Below are positions 1-13,007 of a stretch of DNA of 64,000 nucleotides, piece by piece (the stretch's first letter is position 1; each line of letters starts with the position of its first letter). The notes beneath the pieces were generated by a model. That model saw only the letters and a program-made list of their open reading frames with translations. It was not told where the DNA came from and ran no database searches. A program made the translations under genes and the position numbers. Origin of the DNA: Primula veris (lineage: Eukaryota > Streptophyta > Magnoliopsida > Ericales > Primulaceae); contig OY821744.1 of NCBI GenBank assembly GCA_963682055.1, forward strand, positions 8,968,835 through 9,032,834, in the 5' to 3' direction.

Positions 1-486
1 GAGTCAAACACGATGACACGGAGATTAAACTAAAATGAAAACAGAAATTTACAAAAGCCAAATGTAAAAGAACATTTTCCCCTTCGAAACAAGAATCAGA
101 TTGTGGAAACAAAATGAAATAACCTCAATCATTGACGTCTTCCTTACCGTTTAAACATAACAAGTTTACACCAAAAATTAATTCATTTCCTCTCTCTTGC
201 ACCATACTAAAAGTAGTTGCTACAAAAACTACCACATCAATACTAATCGAAAAAGATTACAACTATAATTCAAAACCCACATATGTACATATTTTTAGTT
301 AAACTGCCAAAAATAATGTCAGTCGTGCATTGGACACGGCCTCATAACGGCAGATCCAGGACTTCCCTACGATAAATCAGAACATCGTCCCAATATTGTG
401 TACCAAACTAAACACAGCAGTATTACATTTAGAATTCATACATAAGTCGAAGGAACTTAATTTTCAAAAATATTTCAGTAATAGTT
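1..486. other. 3' flank of the unnamed mitochondrial-type gene
   Basis: This AT-rich stretch lies downstream of the stop codon of the minus-strand gene that ends at 487. It has no open frame of note and probably holds the 3' UTR and polyadenylation region. I see no repeat or RNA gene in it. Confidence 0.4.
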
Positions 487-3400
487 TCATCTGTCTCCAT
501 CAAAGTGAGGTGAGTATCTCGGAGAATCAAACTGTCGGGGCCTGGAAGATGCATTATCCGTGACAAAGCTCAACCCTCGGTTCATGGGAGCAAAAGCTGG
601 AAAAAGATCAAAGGTTAAAAATACTATACTCCACCTACTACAAAAGTATCATTTTGTAAAACTTTTCAAACAAATGAGAATAGTAGAACCTGAACTAGGG
701 AAAAGAAACCAATCACATAAAGCAGGGTAAGTCGCAGTGTGTACACATGATTACCGCAGTTTTTTGGCTTAGCACCAATATGGCAAATAGATCTGATTTA
801 CTGAGCTGAACTAATCATCTCATTCGATTTTGCATATAACCATAAATCTTTTAACCGAAACGAGGAGTACATGTAATGGTACTAACTAGTTTTCACGGTG
901 GCAACATTATTTAATTATTGCATGTTCTTTTAATGTCTTAAGACCTTGTCACAAGCATTTCTAGTTCACAATGAAGGCTGTTGAACAAGAGAGAAAATAA
1001 AATACATGAGACTACCATTCTCTCCCTAGTTTCCCTCGAAAAGAATTTATAAACTCAAACAAGCTGGTGGCGGAATGAGCATTAGGCAAATAAATCCTTA
1101 CTTCAAAGCTACTATCATACTAATTTGCTGTCTTATTCTTACTCTATAATTTCAACTTCAAGTCCACTACCACTCATGTCATGAAGTTATTTGTTCTCAC
1201 CTTAAGCCGTACCTTACATTTTTTAAGATCTGTCTTAATTTTTTCCTGACAATTTTACAATAGATATTTATTCCAGAATTCTCAACAAGATAAGATTAAT
1301 AAACAATTAAGGAATATTCTAATGATTGTTTAAATAAGAGGAAATAAATAAAGGAAATATCTTACTAAGATAGGATGATAACAGGTTGCACGAAAATGGG
1401 TCTTTATATACAGTTTACTAACTTGGTCACAAGCAATAATGCCTAACTTGTATTTTTGACATAAATGTACACTAAACATTCCAGAACATAGTTATGCCAC
1501 ATTATTCTAAAAACACCCATTCTAGCACTACAATGTTCTACATAGTTTCCAAAAAGGGCTTTTAATCTAAAATTTAAGTAATCTTGTTTTATTACTAAAG
1601 AAAATGCTTAAGCACTGCTTGTTCAGCTTACTTTCCCTTGCAAGCTTTTGGCATAGGATGCGCAGTGCGGTCTCCAGTATTTCGGAGGCCCAAATAAAAT
1701 TTTAAAAATAGGCCCTTCTATTACGTTATAAAACTCAAAACTGTACAATAATACAATACAATTTTTTGGGTTTTTTTAAATTAATTACTCAAAGGTATAT
1801 CAGCTATATATAGAAAAAATCATACTAAGAAAACATATATAAAACAACTCTACATGTGTTTATAGATTTTTGTATTCGTTCATAATCTTCCGATAGCATT
1901 GGAATTTGATAAAAATACAAGGGAGTAAAACCAACATATTTGAAAACATATGAGAGCACACTAGTTGATTTTAATTGTATAAAGACATAAGAGCTATATA
2001 TCATTGCAAACACTATATAAACCAAATGGCATACATAAACATATACATGGACCATCAATTTAATTATAACAAATGAGTCCTCTAGTTCTCCACTTGAAAA
2101 TATAGACACCATAGTCACCATATAGTAAATAGTTGCAGAAAGTTTTACTAAGGAGTATTTATTTTGCATATAGACATATCAATGTATTGTATGAAAATTT
2201 GGGGTCCCTCTACATAATAGAGGCCCCAATTTTACACTTCTTAAATTGTGTCTTAGAGCCGTTACTGAGGATGCGAAGAGTCTAATGTGGGGTCAAAGTA
2301 CGTATTATAGCCTTTGATTCCCTTTGAATTCTACGATAATAAAAAAAATTCAAAATTGTTCAGGGTTTAATATGACATTTTATAAAACTCAAAATCGGTT
2401 CTACTTGCACCATATACTAAATATTTACACCAATATCTTTCCATATACAAACAGAATGAGATGGCTCTTCGGAATTCAAACCAACTCGACAAAGCCGGTT
2501 AACTCAAAAATAACCAACTAGCTTAGTTTAAATCTTCGCTGGTCTGGCATGGGATAATTTTGTTCAAATAGAAGTGGTTTACTGCCTTTCTTGTTGTCCT
2601 CATGAAACAGTAGCAGACAAAAGAAACTGCATGTTATGGAATTCCATATGTTTCGATGGTACATATGAAAATCTAAATGAGCACATGTTATCTTGAATTT
2701 TTAAAGTAGTACCGGCATACTTCTTTTTTGTTAGTAAGAACTTCATATTTGAAGTTTAAACTTAATCAAATTACACGGACCAAACCAACTATGGGTAGTT
2801 CATATTGGGTCGGGTCGGCAGCTCTAAATAGATAAGGAAGCTGATAAAACTCCTACTTGTTAATTCTTAAAAAACTAACTACAGTGACAAATCTAAGATC
2901 TGTAGAAAGATGCTAGTATTAACGTGTGCTGAAATTTGGAAAACCCGTGTAAACATTGACGACGAAGAGAACTGGCAAACAAAATTTAAAAAAAAAAATC
3001 AATAATTAGACTAACCTTTCTCTTTCATTCTTTTCTCTCTATCATACTCGAATTTATCTCGAATCTGATCAACCTTAGCCCATCCATCATCTTGGAGGTT
3101 TTTCCCAACAATTTGTTCCTGCATTCAGTAAAATCACACAATTGAAAAGACTAACACATGACATACATTTAGAATATGACACTGAAGCTTTTTTTCTGTC
3201 TGGGAAGTTTGGGATAAGACAAATAAACATATATCCAAAGTTCCTTCTCTTCACGCGATAAACATAATATCCTTGTTAGTGTGAATTAAATGTACAGAAC
3301 AACTTGTAGGAAATATATATTTATACTACAAAATATCAACATCTCCCAGGAAAAAATTTAACAGCTAAATCACCAAATATATGCTGAAAAAATTATGCAC

Positions 3401-6400
3401 AACGAATTTAGCACATGCAAAAGATTGACATTAGTACCTTCAGCTGCTCAGCATACGGTTGTCTCCTCCTGGAGAGTATAAAAAGCATCATTAGTAGAAT
3501 GGAGTAGTTTTTTTCCACCACATCATTGTTAATGTTGAAATGCCAGTATTCCTAATCACTTGACAATAATTAAGTAAAGTAGGAAAAAAATCTATATATA
3601 CTCACTGGTAAGGTGAAAAATCCAGATCGTCATCCTCAGCAGAGTCATAGTTAGCATGATCTTGAGCTAGTTTTTTGGAGTAACCCTCATCCCAATAAAG
3701 CCTCTCCCAGTTTTCTCTAAGCTCCTGATATAGTTCCATGTACTTTTTGCACCAGGGTTCATGTTCCTGTTATGTTATACAATACGAGTTTCGTTAGTAA
3801 GACCAACTAACTTACGCAAAAGACAACTCAAAAATATAAAGCACTTCACATCAAGCAGACAACAACTTGCGACAAAAACACAAAATATGGAACCTTTTTC
3901 CAATTTCTGCCCAAACTATTGTGAGGTGTAATTTTACCATAATAGCCAATGCGGACGGCAACTGTCAAGGACATGGGAGATAGAAATGTTGTAATGAAAT
4001 CTGGCGGGGAACTAAATTTTACAGTAAGCAGAGTTGAGTTTTTTTAAAGACATAGTTACTTACATACTACTATACTAGTAATTTAAATACGCTGAACTGT
4101 ATTATTTACTCATTGTCCTCTTCACAGTAATAACTGCGACTATGTTGAATGTAATTTGCGACTCTTATATTTTTGTTGGGGTTTTGATAATATTATAACC
4201 TCAATAATAGTTTTGACCCTTTATTTAGTCATTATATTATTTATGAAGATGTTGTGGGTACTGATGATATGTTGGGATACTAGACTACATTGGTAATTGC
4301 TTGTGGCAGTATATAAGGTGAAATCTAGTTCCAAAACATTTCTTTCCAACATGAAAGTAAAATTATTAAAATCCAAAATCTATTTACATGGATATAACTA
4401 TATAAGTAAGCAAGGGGAAAAGAAAAAGAAGGATTCATTTTTTTTTAACACGGTTTTTATTTCCAGATTTCAATCTTCATATGTAAAAATCATGTCAGGT
4501 TCACATCATTAGATTCAATTTCCCTTAGCTTAAGCTTTCTATCTAGTCCAATTTATATTAGCTAATAATTCTAGTTACCTGAGTACTCTAAACATCTGAG
4601 TAAGATTAAAAAATTGGAATTTAATATATCCAACCCTTTTTCCCTTCCATAGTTCTTTGCCACATAAAAAAATAATCAGTCTATAAGATAAAATAATACA
4701 AATGACAACATACATAATGTATTTCAATATATAGTTTCACAAACTAATTTTCAAAGCCTAACACCAGGTCAAACAGTCTAGTGAGAGCAAAAAAAAAATG
4801 GCAACAAAGGGCATATACTGTTCTGAGAAAATCAAACAAAAGCTTGTAAGAAACTGATGGATGAGTTGGAAAATAATTAGAATCTATAGACTTATACTAC
4901 AGCATTTGAGTACCCACTATACCTTCTCAGAATATACACTTACCACAAACTTAGAGAACTTCACCAAAAATATATTGGTTTTTCAAACTTAAGAAAACAA
5001 ATTTGGTTGCCTAAACTTGTGCTAAAAAAAATTGATTGTTCCAACTTTCAAACTTAATAAAAAAAAAATTGGTTGCCTAAACTTTCTTTTTCCCTCCCTC
5101 ACTCATTTCTTCTCTCTCACATCCTTAAATACTCCTATGAGTAAATATTACAAAAGGTAATGCAAACATACAAAACTATTGATTATGTAAAACTGAAAAG
5201 GTGATGTTTTACCATTAATCTAGGAGACAGAATAGAGATGCTACAGTGGATGTTCTAAATCCAACGAACCAAAACATTGCAGCTCGCAAGTAAAAAAAAC
5301 ATTTTAGACTACAACCAAAAATTGCAAATATACAAGCCCTAATTAGAACATTGCAACTAATGAACTCGACTAGGTAACAAAGCCCCCTTTGAAATATCCA
5401 CAACATAAATCTCGTACCAAACTGGTAGATATGGGAAAATAATATGATGTAAAGGTGTGTTTGACTGCAAGCTGTAACAAGTAAGTTAAGCTTATTTAAG
5501 GTTGATTAACAAAAGAAGGTTCCCATGCCAGAAAACTAAAAGGCAAAAGCTGCCCAACCAAATAGCTTCCAGCTTAACATGTAAAAAGAACATCCACGCT
5601 AAACTGAAAATTTGCCAACAGACAAGCCCGCAGTACAAAACTGTGACTTTTCAATTTGACCACAGCATCAATTTATGAACGAATACAATGTAGCTAATAA
5701 GTGAAAGAACAATTTAAGCTAATCTAAACTTTTGCAGATAAACAAGCCTCAGTAACAAAACTGTAACTTTTCAATTTGACTAGAGCATAAATTCGTGACC
5801 GACAAAGAAGGCAAAATGAAGATGAAAAATGTGTATATAAACAATCATTTGCAACTATTTAATTTGTCTGTACATTATATTTTAGAACATAGTGTCTCAG
5901 GAGACGATGGGTAAAAAGGGATTCTTCCTTAATAAAGTTGGGTAAATGGGAGTTCTTGCAAATTTCCCCTACAGGCGCAGCTTATAGGTGAGAAAACAAA
6001 ATAAACTTAAAACTCAAATTGCAAACAAACAAGCCCTACCGAGTAACTGTCAAAGCAACTATATAATTGAATGATAGAAAAAAGCAAAACCAATTTCATC
6101 TACGATGTAAAATTAGGGTTAACTGTCAAAATGACCAAATCCATAAGCTAATCAAATAATTCTATAGTTGATTAACTTCTCTGAATACGATCATTTTGAA
6201 AATTCAGATACAAAGTTTGGAAACTAAATTAACCCTGGTTTTCATACTGAACCATTTTTACAGGACGAAAGGATAAAATATTAGTAAAAGTTGAGCTGAT
6301 TCTTTAGGATACAAATTAGTAAGTGAAGCACTTGCACTTAAATTGTAAAAACGGCTAAATTCATAAGCTAAATGCATAATTATCCACCTGATTAACTTCT

Positions 6401-8735
6401 AAATTTGCAAATGTGACAATTTAGATACAAATTCTTTGCATATTAAACAAACCCTAATTTTTTGTACTGGACAAAAGGAATAACTACTAAAAAAAACTGA
6501 TTCTTTGCCTAAATTCATAAGCTAATCACATTATTATACATATAATGAGCATTTGAATATGATCATTTTGACTATTGATATACAAATTATTTGCATACTA
6601 GATTAACCCTAGTTTTTCATAATGGTTTTTTGTAGTGGACCATTTTTACGGGACGAAAGGCTTAACTATTAAAATTAAAGGCGAACCAATTTTTTGGATA
6701 CAAAATTAGGGTTAGCAAAACATTTGTACTTAAATCGTCAAAGTGACCAAATTCATAAGACCATCTCATTAAAATACAGTTGATTAACTTCTGAAAACGA
6801 TCATTTTGAAAAATCAGATACAAAGTTTTGCATATAAAAGTAACCCTAGTTTTTCATACCAAACCATGTTTACTAGATAAAACTGCATAGTCACCAGGAG
6901 GGGAAACATAAGCGGGAAACAAAACCGGAAACCGAAACATCAAACGTGAAAAGAATAAAATAAAATCTAAAATTTACACGTGAAACAATAGAAAGCGGGA
7001 AACGAGAAGCGGGAAATGAAAAACGTGATTTTCGAAAAGGGAAACAAATTTTCCAATAACTATAGATATAAACATAGTTATCGGGAAACTCATTTCCACT
7101 TTCAAAAATCGCGTTTTCCGCTTTCCGCATCTCGTTTCCCGCTTTCTATTATCTCATGTGTATATTTTAGACCTTTTTCATTATTATTTTTCACGTTTCA
7201 CGTTTCCGTTTCCTGTTTTGTTTTCCGATTTCGTTTCCTCTCCTTGGAACTATGGATAAAAGTACAAACTACTACTAATACTAGTAATAATAATATTAAA
7301 TCAGAGGAGGAACTAGAACTGTTTTTTTCCGTAATTCGGGGGTTGCTAAAAGTTTTAAATCTATAAAAAAAAGTTCAAGATACATGATAAGATATTGGTT
7401 CTTACAATACAAGAAAAAGTCTGAACAGCGACAGACGCCCTCTTGCTATTCTGACGCTAAAGTGAATGTGACTAAATTGGTAACACAGACATCAACATAA
7501 AAACTCATGATAATCCGTTACGAATTTAGCCACAACCACTATAGCGTCAGAATAACAAAAAAGCGTCTGTTTGTTCAAACTTTTTCTTCTAGTGTTAGCC
7601 TACTACTAGTCACTCCCCTAATAATAATAGAAATAATAATAACAATAAATAAATAAGAAGGGAGGAGAAGACCGAATCTCTCCGTCCTAATACTACCATT
7701 ACCGCACTACTAATAGTGCTAATAATAGTAATTAATCAGGCAGAACTAAATACCAAATTGGAGGGGCCAGTTTTCTATATATTTCTTTTCATAACATATA
7801 CTCCCTCCGTTCCCATTTAATTGTCCATTACGAAACTACGTGCAATTTTGACTGGCTTATAAATTATATCAAAATTGTCGAAATGAATTTTTTTTAAATC
7901 TAGTCATAAAATTTAACATTTGAACTATAGGATCAACTTTTGAAAATTTTCATTCCGACAATTTTGATACAAGTTATTGGCCGGTCAAAATGGCACGTAA
8001 TGTCGTAGTGGACAATTAAATAGAAACGGAGGGAGTATGAGTTTTCTTCCGTAATATGTTGTTTTTTGACGATTTTGATCGGAATACTTGGAAAAGTTTA
8101 CTTTTTCTATCAGTTTTTTTCTCAAAATGAGGTGCTGTATCCCCCTAGTTAATTCCACGATAATAATAATAATAATAATAACAATAAAACTGAATCTCTC
8201 CGTACTAACACTACTACTACTACTAATAGTAATAATAAAATTGTATCCTATTCAGTGGCGGAACTAGAAATATCAAATGTGAGGGGCCGATTTTCTATCG
8301 ATTTTTTGTTTTCATATTTTTGTAATATATTATTTTTAGACGATTTTGATCGATGTACTTAGAATTATATTTCCATCTTTTTTTTCTCAAAATAGGCTGG
8401 GAAGGGAAGCTCACGGAATCTTTGATGACGAGGCGAGTCCGGCGCATATACTGATCCCGAAGCTGTTTCCTCCGTTTATTCGGTAAATTATCTCTCGGTA
8501 TCACAAACCTCTCTCTAACCGGAACATTTTCCCCAACCTCATGCATCTCTCCGTCCACCGCCCACCACTCCGTCTTCTCATCATCTCCTCTTTTATTGTT
8601 TAACATCTTCACCGTCGCCCCGATCGTTTTCCTCCGCCGACGCACCGCCGGATATGGGACGGAATCTGTACGGAAGTGGCGGAGGAACGGCGGTGGGAGT
8701 TTTTGGATGTGGAGGCGCCTTGCGATGGAGAGCAT
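487..8735 (-). CDS. Unnamed plant protein, 241 aa, probably mitochondrial
   Basis: Five coding exons on the minus strand: 8735-8415, 3766-3606, 3468-3438 (31-nt microexon), 3118-3016 and 596-487. All introns are GT-AG and the join gives 726 nt, i.e. 241 residues plus stop. The N-terminus is rich in Arg, Ser, Leu and Phe without acids (MLSIARRLH, FLRHFRTDS), as in a mitochondrial presequence. The body is highly charged: EKTEWWAVDGEMHEVGENVP, then ERFVIPRDNLPNKRRKQLR, EPWCKKYMELYQELRENWER, an acidic stretch SAEDDDLDFSPYQ, and a basic helix IRDKFEYDREKRMKEK. I believe this is a conserved plant protein but cannot name the family; a mitochondrial ribosome-associated or assembly role would be a guess. 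Intron 1 is about 4.65 kb and loaded with transposons. A decayed copy of exon 1 lies about 1.2 kb upstream. Exon boundaries are inference supported by frame closure. Confidence 0.75.
1663..2267. mobile_element. Non-autonomous hAT-type element in intron 4
   Basis: A 605-bp insertion has ends CAGTGCGGTCTC and, on the other strand, CAGTAACGGCTC, and is flanked by a perfect 8-bp direct repeat AGGATGCG at 1655-1662 and 2268-2275. Eight-bp target duplications and CAGNG-like ends are typical of hAT transposons. No transposase is visible, so it must depend on a partner elsewhere. It lies in the last intron of the 487-8735 gene. Confidence 0.8.
3767..6884. other. Intron 1 interior of the unnamed gene, left part
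   Basis: AT-rich intron DNA without a convincing gene. Between about 6110 and 6860 there are loosely repeated blocks of roughly 200-330 bp sharing phrases such as 'accctagtttttcat' and 'gatcattttga', suggesting an old tandemly expanded repeat. Short open frames here have no recognisable product. Confidence 0.4.
6885..7254. mobile_element. Foldback Mutator-like MITE
   Basis: A 370-bp nearly complete palindrome: both halves, read towards the centre near 7070, carry GGGAAAC/GTTTCCC-rich sequence and their six-frame translations are visibly similar. Flanking GATAAAACT (6876-6884) and GATAAAAGT (7255-7263) match at 8 of 9 positions, as expected for a 9-bp Mutator-type target duplication. There is no coding capacity. 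The transcript of the host gene would carry it as a long hairpin inside intron 1. Confidence 0.75.
7405..7594. mobile_element. CACTA-type MITE, 190 bp
   Basis: The right end, read on the minus strand, starts CACTAGAAGAAAAAGTTTG and the left end CAATACAAGAAAAAGTCTG. The inverted similarity continues about 60 bp through a shared 'cagacgc' and 'tattctgacgct'. A 3-bp duplication TTA flanks it (7402-7404, 7595-7597). These are the hallmarks of small non-autonomous CACTA elements. It sits in intron 1 of the unnamed gene. Confidence 0.8.
7620..8395. repeat. Diverged direct duplication beside exon 1
   Basis: A block containing ATA/CTA microsatellite, 'gaatctctccgt', '(g)gcggaactaga', 'gaggggcc(a/g)' and 'gacgattttgatcg' occurs at about 7640-8150 and again at about 8160-8395. 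A weaker third relative is at 7265-7345. The left copy is longer only because a Stowaway MITE (7801-8035) has inserted in it, so the duplication came before that insertion. The right copy ends some 20 bp from the exon 1 splice donor at 8414. Confidence 0.6.
7801..8035. mobile_element. Stowaway MITE, 235 bp
   Basis: Ends CTCCCTCCGTTCC and, inverted, CTCCCTCCGTTTC, with TA on both sides (7799-7800, 8036-8037). These ends and the TA target are diagnostic of Stowaway elements mobilised by Mariner-type transposase. The interior carries a long inverted repeat including 'caaaattgtcgaaatgaa' and its complement. The copy at 58641-58875 has exactly the same length. Confidence 0.95.
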
Positions 8736-9660
8736 TGGGAGAGGGTCTGATGGATATTTTTTATTTTGTTTTAAAGTGGAATGTTTTATTTATAAAATAG
8801 GTGTACTCAGGGAAACTTTATGTATTTGCTCAATTAATATTACAATATTAACCCGGACCAAACCGTACTAAATTGTTTTATATTAAACGTTTAAATTGTT
8901 ATTGTTCGTTTCTATTTTGTTATAGTGAATACAAATATTATGTCAAACTATTAGTCTCGTGCATGTAGTATGTAACTATGATTTGTTTTAGGAATGTTTA
9001 ATTTGAAATTTTTGGCTTTTATTTTTTCGACTCTTTTTTTCTATTTTTGAGGTTAAAATTACATGTTATATAAGTTTAAGAACTAAATTGAACAAATCCG
9101 AACCCAAACAGTTTAAAATGGATTGGGTTGGCTTGGTTTAAAATTTGAAATTTCACCAACCCGCACCAAACCAAACTGCTCATTTTTTACGTGCATTGGT
9201 TTTGGTTGACCTCAAAACGCAACAAACCGGACCCCGTCCACCTCTGCTAGTGTAAGTAAAAACGAGTCCAGACAGAAATTAGTCGTGTGGTATCTTATGC
9301 TAAAAACATAGCAGATCAGGTGGGATTAAATAAAATTAGATGGTATTAGGCATTGCACGATCAATTTCGGTCTAAACTTGTTTTACACCATAATTACACA
9401 AAACTCACTTCCGCTTATATAATTACCTTTTTGGTTTCTTGTTTTCTGCCTTCGTTTTGTTTTTGTCACCGTTTCATGTTTTCGCTTCCCGAGCTGGCTG
9501 GCAACTACGTGTCCGACACTCCCAAAATTAATACTAGGAGTAATAGCATATTAATATTTAAAATAGTGATGATTAAGCTGACCAAAAGTAAATCTGCCAA
9601 GCTATTCATTTACTTAAATCTGCCATAAGTTACGAGTACGACGCATTTACTGGTCACTGA
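8736..9660. other. Upstream region of the unnamed gene
   Basis: Contains the presumed promoter of the gene that starts at 8735. From roughly 8840 to 9245 it is rich in ACCGGACC/AACCAAACC and GGTTTGGTT phrases and ends 'cccgtccacctctgctag', which resembles the edge of a degraded hAT-like element; I could not find its partner end or target duplication. About 8740-8825 resembles 9908-9980, showing that the exon 1 duplication carried promoter or 5' UTR sequence. Confidence 0.4.
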
Positions 9661-9664
9661 GCTA

Positions 9665-9902
9665 TTACCTCCTCTTACTTGGCACATTATTTCTCGAAAC
9701 AACAAACGTCTCTCTAACCGGAACGGTTTTCCCTACATCGTGCATCTCTGTCCACCACCCACCACTCCGTCTTCTCCTCCTCTCCTCCACCGATTGTTTT
9801 CCACCGCCGCCGCACAGCCGGAGAGGGGACGGACTCTGTGCAGAAGCGGCAGAGAAACGGTGGTGGGGATGTGTGGATCAGTCGTCTGGCTAACGAGAGC
9901 AT
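9665..9902 (-). pseudogene. Decayed tandem copy of exon 1 of the unnamed gene
   Basis: Starting at the ATG at 9902 the minus strand encodes MLSLARRLIHTSPPPFLCRF and continues SVPSPAVRRRWKTIG and EKTEWWVVD, clearly homologous to exon 1 at 8735-8415. After that a frameshift leads to RDARCRENRSG and a stop, while another frame continues the homology (VPVRETFVVSRNN) to a stop at the position of RRKQ. A deletion removed the basic stretch before EKTEWW. No later exons follow it before 8735, so this is a dead partial duplicate or, at best, an alternative 5' exon. Confidence 0.8.
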
Positions 9903-10134
9903 TGGCACCGTCTGATATATTTTCTGTTTGAAATTATAAAAATGGTGTAGTTTTAAGGGAAATTTATGTTATGCCAAACTCTATTTATAATTTTTGTAGA
10001 GAGGCTAACTCTATAAAGTTTTCGATTGATTTTTTTCTGTTTCTTTTAGTAATAACCGATTCTAATTATTTATAACATGTAACAAAAAAGTATACTCCTC
10101 TTACGGCGGGAAATTTATGATAACCGTCCATATC

Positions 10135-10605
10135 ACTTTTCAAGGTACTTAATCGGCTTTTTGTAACTGACTAGAGATTGAGAAACGTTGCAATCAATAA
10201 ATAAGTGGGTGATTGTTTCTTTTCGAACATTGCACAGTACACAATAACTAGCTTCATCTGAGATTTGAAATACTGTTCGTAACCATGCTGCAGTTAAGAG
10301 CTGTTGATACTCTCCAAACAAATAGATTACGACGTTCGAAATACCAAGTTTTTGTAGTTTCATCCAAAAATCAACATCAAACAAATTCTTATATCATCCG
10401 ATTTCCAGGTCCTTGTTCTGTTACTATTAATTGGAAACTCGTACCAGACCTCTATCAGGTTCGCTGTCGATCCCAGTTTGAACTTCTCTAAAGAAGATAT
10501 AAAATGGTAAAACCAAATATTAACGTTATCCCCAACGCTGATAGGCCAACAAATTCCTTTCAAGGCTTTTTTACAGCCAACATAATAACAAGTCAACGAC
10601 AGCAA
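10135..10605 (-). pseudogene. LINE reverse transcriptase C-terminal fragment
   Basis: Two overlapping minus-strand frames carry pieces of the C-terminal part of plant LINE ORF2, including the zinc-binding region found after reverse transcriptase: KALKGICWPISVGDNVNIWF in one frame (10360-10611) and SYCVLCNVRKETITHLFIDC in the other (10133-10384). The C-x2-C ... H-x4-C spacing is that of the zf-RVT domain. The frameshift and lack of upstream RT domain make it a 5'-truncated, dead copy. Confidence 0.7.
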
Positions 10606-10988
10606 CGACAAATTTCCTTTCCAGAGTTGAATGAACCATTCAATTTGGTAACTTAACTTCTTTTAACTCCCAAAATGGAATAATGTTAAGCGAAAAGAGG
10701 AACATAATTATACTTTAGCCCGAAAATGAAAGAATCATTCGTCAGTTGCATCCAATTTAACCAACACTTTGAGAAAAATCTTAAATTAACATACAAACCC
10801 ACAACTAATTTACAAGTATACCTCAACAAATAACATATAAAAACACAGAAAAATAAGTGAAGAAATAAAGGATAGCATTTTCATTCATCACCAACAACTG
10901 AGCTAAAACCAGGATAATACTTTTTTTCTTACATAAAAGACCCTTCAAATTCAAATCATAACAGATCCAACCCAACAAAACAAACTGA
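10606..10988. other. 3' flank of the histone H3 gene
   Basis: AT-rich DNA following the H3 stop codon at 10989. It should contain the 3' UTR. I see no other gene. Confidence 0.4.
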
Positions 10989-12374
<1,386 letters not shown>

Positions 12375-12466
12375 TTATAATTGATTAGTATATATAAGAA
12401 TAATAGAAATTACTAAGGTTTCGATTTTTGGATGATTTGTTTGAGAATGTGATGGGGAGGGCTTAA

Positions 12467-12473
12467 TTTATAG
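12467..12473 (-). promoter_or_regulatory. TATA box of the histone H3 gene
   Basis: The minus strand reads CTATAAATTA about 130 bp upstream of the H3 start codon, a fitting distance for a TATA box plus a short 5' UTR. It lies only 14 bp from the end of the inserted element at 12488. Confidence 0.65.
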
Positions 12474-12487
12474 ACTGGGGATTGTGT

Positions 12488-13007
12488 AAAATGCAAATAG
12501 CCCCCTCCAACTATAGTAATTTGCAAATAACCCCCATTAACTACCACTTCTTGTGACTAACACCTACAAACTATTATACCTTTGTAATTAACCCCCAATG
12601 CTTTTATTTAAATGATATAACTTTGTGCTCGATGATCCATTTTGGTTTAATTTCATTTATTATAGTCACGTATTCTATATTCATGCATATCAAGTGAATT
12701 TTCCATAAAAAATTTATGTAATGACACACAAAAATAGTTTTTTCTCACTAAGACAATATTTTCTTATATATTGTGATGGAATTTTAAGGTCATTGGCATC
12801 TTATAACTCATGTGCATTGGAAAAATAGATGTATGAAACAAATAATTCGTAAAATGAACAAATGAATAAAAAGTTATCTCATTATAAATATGTACTTGGG
12901 GACTAATTGCAAAAATTTGAAAGTTAATGGAAGTTAGTTGCAAGAACTAATAGTTCATGGTAAATATTAGTTAATAGGCCATAGTTTCAGGGGATTATTT
13001 GCATTTT
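12488..13007. mobile_element. Inverted-repeat element inside the H3 promoter
   Basis: A 520-bp segment begins AAAATGCAAATAGCCCCCT and its other end, inverted, reads AAAATGCAAATAATCCCCT. Further in, both arms carry 'aactat', 'ttaact' and 'cccc' blocks in mirrored order. There is no coding capacity and I found no clean target duplication, so the family is unassigned. It lies between the H3 TATA box and a histone octamer motif. Confidence 0.7.

Noticed and set aside
6891..7366. Open frames of 79 and 116 codons with similar translations on opposite strands
   Set aside because: The similarity comes from the foldback palindrome; no protein family or codon bias supports a gene.
8596..8871. 91-codon plus-strand frame (and 9740-9931 on the plus strand)
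   Set aside because: These are antisense shadows of exon 1 of the unnamed gene and of its decayed copy.
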